The notes under the pieces: model-generated | What the model was told of the DNA's origin: nothing | What the model saw: the letters and a program-made list of their open reading frames with translations, nothing else | Databases searched by the model: none | Translations under genes and position numbers: made by a program | NCBI GenBank assembly: GCA_036346205.1 | Contig: JARFJB010000664.1 | Span: 1,580,001 to 1,644,000 of the forward strand | Reading direction: 5' to 3' | Length of the DNA stretch: 64,000 nt | From: Vesta saturnalis | Lineage: Eukaryota; Arthropoda; Insecta; Coleoptera; Lampyridae | In this document: piece after piece, positions 55,086 through 64,000 of the stretch | How positions within the stretch are numbered: the first letter of the stretch is position 1 | Layout of the letters: the number at the start of each line of letters is the position of its first letter

Positions 55086-57410
55086 TAAATCTACAATACA
55101 CTGCTTTTTCATTTCATTAGACTGCTAGCGCTGAAATTGCGTGCTGCATTTAGTGAAACATGCTTATGCGTTCCGTCGCTGCTGCAGCGTTCGCTACTAC
55201 GGTAGATCCGGCGATCCGGCATGCAACACCGTATTTGGTGGAATGTCCACTTTAGGATCGTATATCGTATTTAGCGCCCAAATACCGTACTTGTGCGGAA
55301 ATTACCGTACGGTTGGCAATACTGCAATAAGAATAATTATTTTCACTATAACGAATACAAATTATTTTTGGTAGATTATTATACAGGGCGAGTTTTGATA
55401 ATATCGAGATGTAAAATTTATGCAACTTAAAACAACCTCTGCTCGCAGAAGTTGAAAATAAGAAATAGATTGCATATTTATTAATAAATGGTCAGTGAAT
55501 GTTATGTATTTCGGGCGCGAATAGCGTTTATGGACTTTTCGTGTTAAGAGTACGAGTCTGACGGCTCGGGCTCTTACTTACACGTCGCGGACCATAAACG
55601 CCTGTTTTACGCCCTCGATACATAAATAACTATTATCGTGGATGTCACATCTACACCATGTAATAAATAATTACATCTGTTATTACAGTAATGCGTAATA
55701 CTCTTAACACATTTTGCGGTTATAATTGAATTTGACCTATAATGCATTTATTACCACCAATAAGAAAAAGAAAGTAAAAATTCTTTTTTTAAATTATTAT
55801 AACATAACCTAACTTTTCGATAAAATTTATTGGAGTGAAAATTTGATAGCCATAGAAATTATTTCACAAATTCCTTCAAACGGTTCGGATATAGCCAGCA
55901 ACTTCGCAATAATCTCGAAAAGCGCGTTTTATTATAGTCGTAATAAACGTAATCCACAATTGCAGATTTTACAATCGACAAATTCCTAAACCTAAATTTT
56001 ATCTCACAAAAGTCAAAATAGCAGAAGAATTAACTAACAAAAATTATATCCTCGTAAAAATTAAACATCCCCTCGCTATTTTAAAAATACTGTTAAGATT
56101 AGCTAACAGTAGATGGCGTGATCGAAAATCGTAGTTTACGTTTTGTAATGAGTGTATAACTGAGTACGTATTTGTTCAAGTTTCTTAATTATTTTATGTA
56201 AATCAAGATTAGCTGGTCTTGATTGAATTATGTAAGGAGATAAGACGTTATAGGGGGTGTTACATTTACAACTTTGCACCATTGCGGTGAATTTTAAACA
56301 GTGTTGTTTGTTAAATAGGATAACGTATTTGCATATAAAAGGATAAAGGAATTCATTCTGTAATTCAAATATTTTTCTTTTACTTTCATATAAATTTAAA
56401 TCAGGTACATCAAGTGAGCGGTGCTTTACTTAACGTATATAATAAAACAGTTACTTTTTCTTGTGTAGAGGGCGCCATCATATCTTTTTAATGCAAATTA
56501 AATAACGCACAGGAAAAATAGGTTTTTAAATATACACGAATAAAACAAAGCAACAAAATAATTAATTACTCTTTAAATTAATGATTAAAAAATAATTACA
56601 CCATAATTTATTTACCATTACGAAAATTAAATCGAAAAAGCGAAATAATTTATATTATTTTCTTTTTAATATCCTTTTCCTCTTCCATAACTGAAATAAT
56701 AGTAATTTGTACTGACAAGTCATGAAAATTTCTAGTAAATTCTCTAACATTACATAATAACTACCCTTTTTTCCTCAGATCTTATCGTTTTATTTTCGTT
56801 TGCTTTTAAATTAATTACATACATTTATATTTTTATCCGTTAGAATACAAGGAAATATCAATAACGATAAAAAAAACAATCAAAATGTGGGAGTAGGCCA
56901 TGTTAAATCATGGTTAACTTGATCGATTGCTGTGATTAATGTGTCAAATTTTTGTTTACTGATTGAAAGATGGGAAAATTGTGTTTTTCTTGTATGATTA
57001 ATATTAAATTACGAAATTTATTAAATTTAGCATAACTGGGTTTAGTGTCATACAGAGTGTTGGTTTTTGGCTCGATTGTTAATATATCAAGTTTTAAATG
57101 ATGTAAAAATTTGTTAAGTTTTATTTTACAAAGCAAAACGGCTATTGAACTACCGAAAAATTGCAATTTCCATTATGAAACTTTTTTGTACACTACGAAA
57201 TTATCAGAATTTCATTGACGTAACGTACGTTTTTTTAATAAATACCATTAATTTTCGGGGTATCGGGGTACGTCCAATTTTATTTTTTAACTATTTTTAT
57301 TGTTTACTTTACGCTTATTAAGCAACACGAGATGAGTTGGTTTTTTACGACGTACGCTGCGATTTCATTGAATCTGGCTAATCTGTCTTAACATAATCAT
57401 TGGACGTTTT
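55086..57410. other. AT-rich spacer with one large foldback
   Basis: Apart from the foldback at 55501-55630 I see no gene. 55190-55310 is CpG-rich with repeated ACCGTA/CCGTATTT words and may be the 5' region or end of the adjacent HARBI1-type element. TACAGGGCGAG at 55382 resembles a transposon end. Confidence 0.4.
55501..55630. repeat. 130-bp foldback (snap-back) element
   Basis: GTTATGTATTTCGGGCG ... AGCGTTTATGG ... CGTGTTAAGAGTACGAG on the left pairs with CTCGGGCTCTTACTTACACG ... CCATAAACGCC ... CGCCCTCGATACATAAATAAC pieces on the right, loop TCTGACGG. Arms ~60 bp with small bulges. No coding capacity. Confidence 0.8.
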
Positions 57411-59196
57411 GTACCGGGTGGACCAATAAGCCGATCCTCCGTCTATATCTCAGGAACTGTTTATCATACAGCTTTGGGAAAAAAAATTCCTTAGTAAAAA
57501 CGGACAAGGGCATAATCTTTATAAATAATTTTTTTATAAAATATGTCCAATCATAGTAGATATTAAATAAGTAAATTAGAATGATGCATAATTTCTGCAC
57601 AAATTTTGTTAAATACTTTTTTCTCTATTTTTTCAAATAAAGGGTGAGGGAGAGTGGGAATGTTTGTATGAATAAATGCCTATAACTTTGGTTTGGATCA
57701 ACCTATTTTAACGAAATTATTCTCATTCGAAAGGACGTAGATGAACCAATTACATCTACTATAATACAATTGCATGTAGTTTTAATTGTCGCAGATAGAG
57801 GGTACTGTCGAATAAAAATAATTAAAATTTGTCTATGTTACAATTTTTAAATGGAAACACCTAAGTATTGTAAATTACCACAGAAACTGATTAAATTCGT
57901 AACAAAATGGCGCAAACCGCATGTCAATATCTTTTGTCTAACTCGAGGTATAAGTAAAAACGCGTAAACATACGTAACTAGTATTGGCTCACTCTGTTTT
58001 ATAACTTATTGTAATCTATCACGGGTAGACAAATCAGTTGTTTCAATCTCAGCTATGGATATACTCTTTATTGCGTTTCTAATGCGTTATTTCAAGTCTT
58101 GTCGCGTGGTTGGTTAGTCAAGTTTGAAAGACTAACTAACTCCTTAAATCATTCCCATAGATAAAAGTCTAGGCAAGTTAAGTCTGCAGATCTATGGAAA
58201 TATGGTCCTATGATTTTTCCATCAACTATACCACGCCAAACATTAAGACTCCACCTACCTTGAAGCTGCACTTCGTCCTTCCAGTGCGGATTTCTTTCGC
58301 CCAATAATGCATACTATGCATTAACGCTACCCGCACTACTAAAGGTGGCTTCGTTTGTCCACAAAATATTTTATATGCAGTTGTTCTTCCACCATACTTA
58401 ACATCCAATTGCACTAATCCAGCCTTGCATCCAAATCTCTTTCATGTAAAGCTTGGTGGAGAACTACATGATAAGGATGTAGTCTAAAAAAAACATAGAA
58501 AAACAAATATTTTTAAGGAATGAATGAAATGATCAATATGAAAATAAAACAACTGAATCTAAAATTTAAAGAGGATTACAATTTTCAAACTTAAACGCGC
58601 AGTTCATAATATTATAAAGAAACCAATACTAGTTACGCATGTTTACGCGTTTTTACTTATGTGTCGAGTTAGACAAAAAATGTCGACATTCGGTTTGCGC
58701 CATTTTGTTACGAATTTAATCAGTTTCCGTTGTAATTTACAATACTTAGGTTTTTCCAGTTAAAAATTTTAACATAGACAAATTTTTAATTTTTTTTTTT
58801 ATTCGAGAGTGCCCTTCGAATGAGAATAATTTCGTTAAAATCGGTTGATCCAAACCAAAGTTATAGATATTTATTTACACAAACATTCCCACTCTCCCCC
58901 ACCCTTTATTTGAAAAAATAGAGAAAAAAGTATTTAACAAAATTTGTGCAGAAATTATGTATCATTCTAATTTACTTATTCAATACCTACTATGATTGGA
59001 CATATTTTATAAAAAAATTGTTTTTAAATTTTTCTGTAAAGGTTATGCCCTCTAGCGGTAAAGCTAGAAACTTGAAAGTTATTCCCAACAATTTCCCTTC
59101 GCCGTTTTTACTGAGGAATTTTTTTTTCCAAAGCTGTACGATAAAAACAGTTCTTGAAGTATAGCTGGAGGATCGGCTTATTGGTCCACCCGGTAC
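57411..59196 (-). mobile_element. Long-inverted-repeat Tc1/mariner-type element
   Basis: GTACCGGGTGGACCAATAAG at 57411 is matched inverted by CTTATTGGTCCACCCGGTAC ending at 59196. Arms 57411-57990 and 58622-59196 are ~85-90% alike by eye. The ~630-bp interior carries a middle piece of a transposase. GTAC rather than a plain TA occurs at both edges. Confidence 0.85.
58170..58500 (-). pseudogene. Tc1/mariner-type transposase, middle fragment, first Asp lost
   Basis: Minus strand: LHPYHVVLHQALHE-like start (after frame changes), NILWTNEATFSSAGSVN where WTDEATF is normal (Asp codon now AAC), YALLGERNPHWKDE, VQLQGRWSLNVWRGIVDGK and IIGPYFH. Second and third Asp regions are missing. Bounded by the inner edges of the long inverted repeats. 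Confidence 0.7.
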
Positions 59197-59439
59197 AGGT
59201 GCGTACTTTTTATTTATTAAAGATTGTTTACGTTTTTTGATTGCACCCCCATTGTAGTCCCTTGCACCACATTATGAACACATTTCGTTTTCAACCCTTA
59301 CCCCCCCCCCCAATTCTAATAAGCTTTGTTCATAGGTTTCGTTTGCACTTGTATGCACTACTAAAAGTATCTATTCCATTATTAACTTCCTCCTCCCCAC
59401 TTTTAATTGATTGAATGTTTTTTATGTTGTTGGATGGCA

Positions 59440-59628
59440 ACAAAAAAATTGTTTTTAAATTTTTCTATTAAGATTATGCCCTATAGCGGTAAAGCTAGAA
59501 ACTTGAAAGTTATTTCCAGCGATTTCCCTTGGCCGTTTTCACTAAGGAAATTTTTTTCTCAAAGCTATACGACAAAACAGTTCCTGAGATATAGCCGGAG
59601 GATCACCTTATTGGTCCACCCGCTACAG
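59440..59628. repeat. Solo terminal repeat, extra copy 1
   Basis: Repeats the outer right arm of the element at 57411-59196 in the same orientation (TTGTTTTTAAATTTTTCT, AGCGGTAAAGCTAGAAACTT, GGAGGATCACCTTATTGGTC), ending CCACCCGCTACAGGGTGTCC. No transposase attached. Confidence 0.85.
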
Positions 59629-59814
59629 GGTGTCCCAACGATTTGGGGGTGGAAGATTACGCCTATACTGCTGATTTAAAAAAAAATCTTTTAACAGATT
59701 AGTGTAGTCAATAATGAGGAGCATCTTGTAAAAATATTTTTCTATACACTGGATGGCCCATTTTCGTGCACTACACTAAACTTCTGTTTTTTTAATGGAA
59801 ACACCCTATATATT

Positions 59815-60058
59815 TAACAAAATTTGTGCAGAAACTATGCATCATTCTAATTTACTTATTTAATACCTACTATGACATATTTTATACAAAACAATTTTTT
59901 AAATTCTTCTATAAAGATTATGCACTCTAGCGGCAAAGCTAGAAACCTGACAGTTATATCCAGCGATTTCCCTTGGCCTAAGGAATTTTCCCAAAGCTGT
60001 ACGATAAAAAGTTCATGAGATACAGCCGGAGGATCGGCTTATTGGTGCATCCGGTACA
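59815..60058. repeat. Solo terminal repeat, extra copy 2
   Basis: Third same-orientation copy, longer at its inner side (AACAAAATTTGTGCAGAAAC, ATCATTCTAATTTACTTATT) and ending CTTATTGGTGCATCCGGTAC. More diverged than copy 1. Confidence 0.85.
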
Positions 60059-60189
60059 ATTCGAATGTGTGATTTCATGTAATGGCCTAGCCAATGAGAA
60101 GTACCTACTTTTTAATAACTGATTATTATTAATTAATTAAAGCTATTTTACATTATTTATTGGCGCTATTTGATGCTTGTGAAGTTGAC

Positions 60190-60590
60190 TCCTCCAAATG
60201 AGAATTTCGTAAAAAATCTATCTAGATTGTCCACGATATGTTCATAGGTTTCTATAAATTGTTCACCTTCCAAGAAATGGTTAGGTGGTAATAAAGAGTT
60301 TTAGAAATTTTGCTTAGCGCGTCCAAATTAAAAATTTATCTTAGTCACTACGCCAATCGATTGTCCACGATCTGTCCACTTAAGTCCAGTAATTTCTTTC
60401 ATTTGTCCACTTTTAAAAATATGAGGTGGTAAACAATTTTGAATATTTTTCTTAGCACATTTAAATGAAAATTTTTACAAATGAATTACACCAATCGATT
60501 GTCTACGGTTTGTCCACAAATTTCCTTCATCTGTCCATTCTTCCAAAAAAAGGTGAGTGTTGATAGAAATGTTTGAGAATGTTTTAATTA
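60190..60590. repeat. Degenerate ~135-bp tandem repeat, ~2.7 units
   Basis: GATTGTCCACGAT recurs at 60225, 60359 and (as GATTGTCTACGGT) 60497, i.e. at 134- and 138-base spacing. The intervening sequence also aligns: TCCAAAT..GAATTT, GGTGGTAA, TTTGCTTAGC/TTTTCTTAGC, ACGCCAATCG/ACACCAATCG. No coding frame. Confidence 0.75.
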
Positions 60591-61002
60591 TACACTCCTT
60601 GATAGAATATTTTATAAACTAACCAAACAATCTGCGACTACGTATTGTTTAACATTTATCCGCAAGCTTGTTTTATTTTCCACGCTTTAATGTAACGTTA
60701 TTGAGTAATGCGTTTTTTTATTATGAGCTTGAACTGGGAAGTAGTCTAAATTGGCACTTTGATTTGATTATTACCTTATTTCATTCTGCGAATGAAAATT
60801 AAACTAATGTTACGTCTAAAAGTAGAAAAGTTAATTAAAAAATTTGAAGTGCCCAGCACATGAGTTTCTTATGTTTTTGTCGTGGTATACTAGCAAATAG
60901 CGGTGTGAGTTAATTACTATCGATACGGATACTTTGAACTTATTCATATTTCCTCTTATACTAAATGTACAAAACACATCTACTCATGTTTTGTAAACAT
61001 TA
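60591..61002. other. Spacer, nothing recognised
   Basis: About 410 bp of AT-rich sequence before the next element. Confidence 0.4.
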
Positions 61003-61004
61003 TA

Positions 61005-62405
61005 CAGGATAGACCATTATAAGTGATACACGCGAATATCTCGAAAAGGAGAAGTTTTTTCAAAAAATATTTCAGAGAAAAGTTTTATGGCTTTGAGGGG
61101 GAAAGATGATGACATTATCAATTTAATTGCGTCAGTTAACCTCAATCGTCATAATAGTAGTTACCAAATGGAGAGACAAACAGGTGTACCTAGAACTACC
61201 ATACTAAGAATTTTAAGAATGCAAGGATATCATCCATACCGCATAATGTTAATGCAAGCTGTTACACCAAATGATATGAGGTTGCGGTTACAGTTTTACC
61301 GATGGGCCCAACAAATGATTAGAGATAATCCATCCTTTTTTTTATTATGTAATTTTTAGTGATGAAGCAACACCTCAAAATACTGGAGAACTAAACAGAC
61401 ACAATTGTCATTATTGGGCAGATGTTAATCCTCGTTGGTACAGACAAATTGACAATCAACATCCCTGGAGTATTAATGTGTGGTGCGGTATTATTAACGG
61501 CTACCTGATTGGTCCATACTTCTTTAATGGTAATGTAAACGGTCAGACCTTTTTTTAACCTTTCTAAGAAACGAACTACCAGGATTACTTGAAGATATTG
61601 ATTTGTACACAAGACTCAGAATATGGGTTCAATTAGATGGCCAGCGCGATCTCCCGAGTTGACATCATCCGACTATAATTTATGGGGTTATTCAAAAAAT
61701 GTCGTGTACGAGCGGGAGCCCACAACTGGAGAAGACATGATTCAGAGAATCGAAACTGCGTGTACAAACATACCATGGGCCGTATTACTAACAAATGTTA
61801 GCCATTTTGAGCGAAGAATCGCGTTATGTATTCAAGAAAATGGAAACATCTTCGAACATCTTTTGTGAAAGAAATCGTGAGAGGCAAGGGGACTCACGCT
61901 AATTAAGCACCACAAAGGGATGAAAGCTCCGTCACGTCCATGTCTTTCATCCTGAGTAATGCTAAACACGGGAAAATGCGTATCAATCTGCCTGGAGCTG
62001 GTTGACCGTCTAACAGAATCGGTCCAGATAACGGATTGGAACAACACAAAGAGGGAGAGAGAGATTCAGAGTGGCGTGGAGTTACAAAATACGTACACTA
62101 TGGGTGGGGGTAAGCTTTTACTTAATTTATAAACTTTGAAACACCGTAACTCAGTGAAAAGTGATCCAATGAAAAAAAACAAAAAATGGTTGTATTCGTC
62201 TTATTGGCAGCTACACCTTTCATTTTGAAAAAATCCACTCGCATTTAAAAAAATGGCCGCCATGATGAAATCTCTAAAGTGGCGCCATCTACGATTAAAC
62301 TGATGTCATCATCTTTCCCCCTTAAAGCCACAAAACTTTTGTCTGAAACATTTTTTGAAAAAACTTCGAGATTTTCGCGTGTATCACTTAAAATGGTCTA
62401 CCCTG
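61005..62405 (+). mobile_element. Tc1/mariner-type element with ~120-bp inverted repeats
   Basis: Starts CAGGATAGACCATTATAAGT and ends ACTTAAAATGGTCTACCCTG, flanked by TA on both sides (61003-61004, 62406-62407). The inverted similarity continues for ~120 bp and includes the first codons of the transposase frame (GGGGGAAAGATGATGACAT). 61870-62100 holds sequence not related to the transposase, possibly an insertion. Confidence 0.88.
61087..61868 (+). pseudogene. Tc1/mariner-type transposase with internal deletion
   Basis: Frame 1 (61087-61359): RGKDDDIINLIASVNLNRHN, QMERQTGVPRTTILRILRMQ (helix-turn-helix), YHPYRIMLMQAVTPNDM, FYRWAQQMIRDNPSF. After a shift: IFSDEATPQNTGELNRHNCH (first Asp), WYRQIDNQHPWSINVWCGII, GYLIGPYFFNGNVNG. 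Part of the core including the second-Asp block is deleted near 61620, joining to SIRWPARSPELTSSDYNLWG (third Asp in SSDY) and VVYEREPTTGEDMIQRI. Inactive through deletion and frameshifts. Confidence 0.85.
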
Positions 62406-62635
62406 TATAGTAACCTACCTGGCTAAATTTATTGATTTATTTATTATATTTCTATTTATATTAATGAAATACTGACGTTCCATCTGTATATGTCAAATAC
62501 GAAAAACAAGGCTGTATAAAGTAAATTTTTTTGATATGACTACTTATATAAGATGTTTAAATTAAAATTAAGGCCTATTTAGCTGCGCATTAAAAACTTT
62601 TTCAACTGAAACTTACCTAAAATTAATGGTGGGCG

Positions 62636-62766
62636 AGTGGGTATGTGGCTGGGTGTGTGTGCGCGTGCGTGCGTATGTGTAAGAGAGTGTGTGTGTGTGT
62701 GTGTTGGCGAGTGGTGCGTGCGTCCGTGTGTGCGTGCGGTGTGTGTACGTAGGTGCGTACGATCAT
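62636..62766. repeat. TG/CG-rich alternating purine-pyrimidine tract
   Basis: Imperfect (TG)n with many CG steps (GTGTGTGTGCGCGTGCGTGC, GTGTGTGTGTGTGTG and similar). Alternating purine-pyrimidine of this kind can adopt Z-DNA under torsion (known property; not shown here). It stands out strongly from the AT-rich surroundings. Confidence 0.85.
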
Positions 62767-63586
62767 GTGCTAAAAATACGTAATAGATTTTTATGAAACT
62801 GTGTATTAAGGTTTACTTTGAAGATATCTCAATTCTTTCTTTTGGGTTGAAATCTATTTACAAAAAAAGGTACTAAAATACAAGAATTTAAGAGACCTTT
62901 ATTAAAGATAATTAAATTTTCGATACGTTTTCTTGGTGAAAGTGTTTGGTATATTGAAAAAACACATCCGTATAACACTGTAATTTTGTTTAAAGCAAAT
63001 TTAGTTTTGGTTTCACTTCTAAAAGTTTTTAATATGAAACTAAGTAAGTCTTATAAATTAATTTTGCTGTACGGACTCACAAATCAAAAATTTAATATTG
63101 ACTTGTTTTCATATTTGACGAATGTAGATGAAATGTCGCTGCTTGAATAATATAAATCTACGTTTAATGGGCAAATTTGTATTAAATTGAATGTCAAATC
63201 TAATATGTGTATTATATAAAGTAGGTTGGATTTGATATTTATTACTTTTTTATAATACAAAACGTGCATTTGAGTATATAATTAATTGATTACATGTGTA
63301 TTGTACATTTAATGTAAGAGAAAGTATGAGCACCCATATCGAGACTGATTAATTCTGGTCTCTATTTGCTAATATACCATGACAAAGGTGAAATAAAGTT
63401 ATGTGCTTGTCATTTAATTCGTTTGAAATAGTTCACCTGATACTTGCTTTTTGTTTGCCCCACGAAACTCGTCTTCCATTTGTTCCATTTCATTTATTCT
63501 TATTTCTGGAGGTGAAGGTGTAATTTTTTCTGATGCTACTTGAGCGACAGTTGTCTAGGCCCTTGGTACGGTATTTTTGTTCTGTA
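62767..63586. other. Spacer, nothing recognised
   Basis: AT-rich; a 61-codon minus-strand frame (63084-63269) has no family motif. Confidence 0.4.
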
Positions 63587-63862
63587 TTATAAGTGTTTTG
63601 TAACTGTGGTTTCATATTAGTTGAGTTGATCGGTCTCTTTCCACAGTTTTTGCTTTTTGATCGTGACGTTTCGGAAGCGGACCCTGCTTTCGTTAACAAA
63701 CTTAGTCAAGTATTTGGGAAAAAATCATAATACATGAATTCGACTCAAGTGTGAAAACAGTCCTTCTCAGGACTAAGCCTGATTGCGGAAGCAGAGTCCG
63801 CTTCCGAAACGTCGCGCTATGAAAGCAAAAACTGTGGTAATAGGCCGATCAACTCAACTAGT
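63587..63862. mobile_element. Inverted pair of Penelope-type termini
   Basis: 63619-63692 and 63786-63860 are ~75-bp inverted copies: AGTTGAGTTGATCGG, CCACAGTTTTTGCTTT, GACGTTTCGGAAGCGGACCC at the left and the complements at the right. The right copy, read forward, has CCTGATTGCGGAAGCAGAG, TCCGCTTCCGAAACGTCGCG, which resembles a broken hammerhead core (CTGAT..., stem, GAAAC). The outer flank (63587-63650) matches 8366-8428. Confidence 0.55.
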
Positions 63863-64000
63863 ATTTTTGTTTTTTGTCGCAGTCTCTTGGATCTTGTGTT
63901 CTCCTTTATACGTGGGTCAGCGTTTTCAGTTTGCAGAAGTTTAGATCTTTACAAAGTGTTTCTTTATGGGGATGTACATATCGTGCTATGTTTGCAATAT
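63863..64000. other. Window edge, not identified
   Basis: A minus-strand reading (IARYVHPHKETLCKDL) might be Penelope or LINE coding sequence continuing beyond the window, but it is too short to call. Confidence 0.3.

Overview
The window looks like intergenic or heterochromatic DNA from an insect nuclear genome. It is AT-rich, has spliceosomal-type introns in several broken genes, and is built almost entirely from transposable elements typical of arthropods: long-inverted-repeat Tc1/mariner relatives, classic mariners, PIF/Harbinger (HARBI1-like) genes, a Crypton-like tyrosine recombinase, Penelope-like elements, non-LTR retrotransposons and a tRNA-derived SINE. I see no host single-copy gene, no rRNA and no functional tRNA. 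The order of insect cannot be fixed from the sequence; beetle or hemipteran would both fit.

Layout. 0-7.3 kb: a HARBI1-like C-terminal remnant, foldback elements, three decayed Tc1/mariner-type elements and a Penelope end with a hammerhead-like core. 7.8-13.7 kb: jockey/CR1-like reverse transcriptase debris, an internally deleted Penelope-like element, mariner remnants (one nearly complete at 12119-13096) and a second hammerhead-like Penelope end. 14.5-16.8 kb: a satellite-like block of pentamers and octamers whose A-rich and T-rich strands switch near the left third; the octamer part is open in all three forward frames. 16.9-25.6 kb: a Tc1/mariner element bordered by (TA)n, then a duplicated mariner-linker-Crypton unit. 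The first unit carries a 2.7-kb DNA transposon whose empty site, and hence TA target duplication, is preserved in the second unit.

25.6-29 kb is largely featureless. 29-31.2 kb holds an exon-intron HARBI1-like pseudogene. 31.2-46.3 kb is a dense run of long-inverted-repeat elements, some back to back or nested, with a MADF-domain fragment and a multi-exon remnant of an unnamed transposon-associated gene family at 34.7-36.3 kb. The only full-length undisrupted gene in the window is a 339-residue transposase at 44405-45424, and its third catalytic aspartate reads as asparagine.

46.3-55.1 kb has AT-rich spacer, short foldbacks, two decayed LINEs (the first interrupted by a tRNA-type SINE with a clean TATCA target duplication) and another HARBI1-like N-terminal exon. 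55.5-62.4 kb has a large foldback, a long-inverted-repeat element with extra solo ends, a ~135-bp tandem repeat and a short-inverted-repeat Tc1/mariner element. The window ends in a TG/CG-rich tract and an inverted pair of Penelope-type termini.

The genes do not form a pathway; they record repeated insertion, nesting and decay. The points most worth following are the duplicated Crypton/mariner unit with its empty site, the hammerhead-like motifs, the triple-frame-open satellite, the recurring TACAGGGTGT termini shared by several unrelated inverted repeats, and the tendency of TA-targeting elements to sit beside (TA)n tracts.
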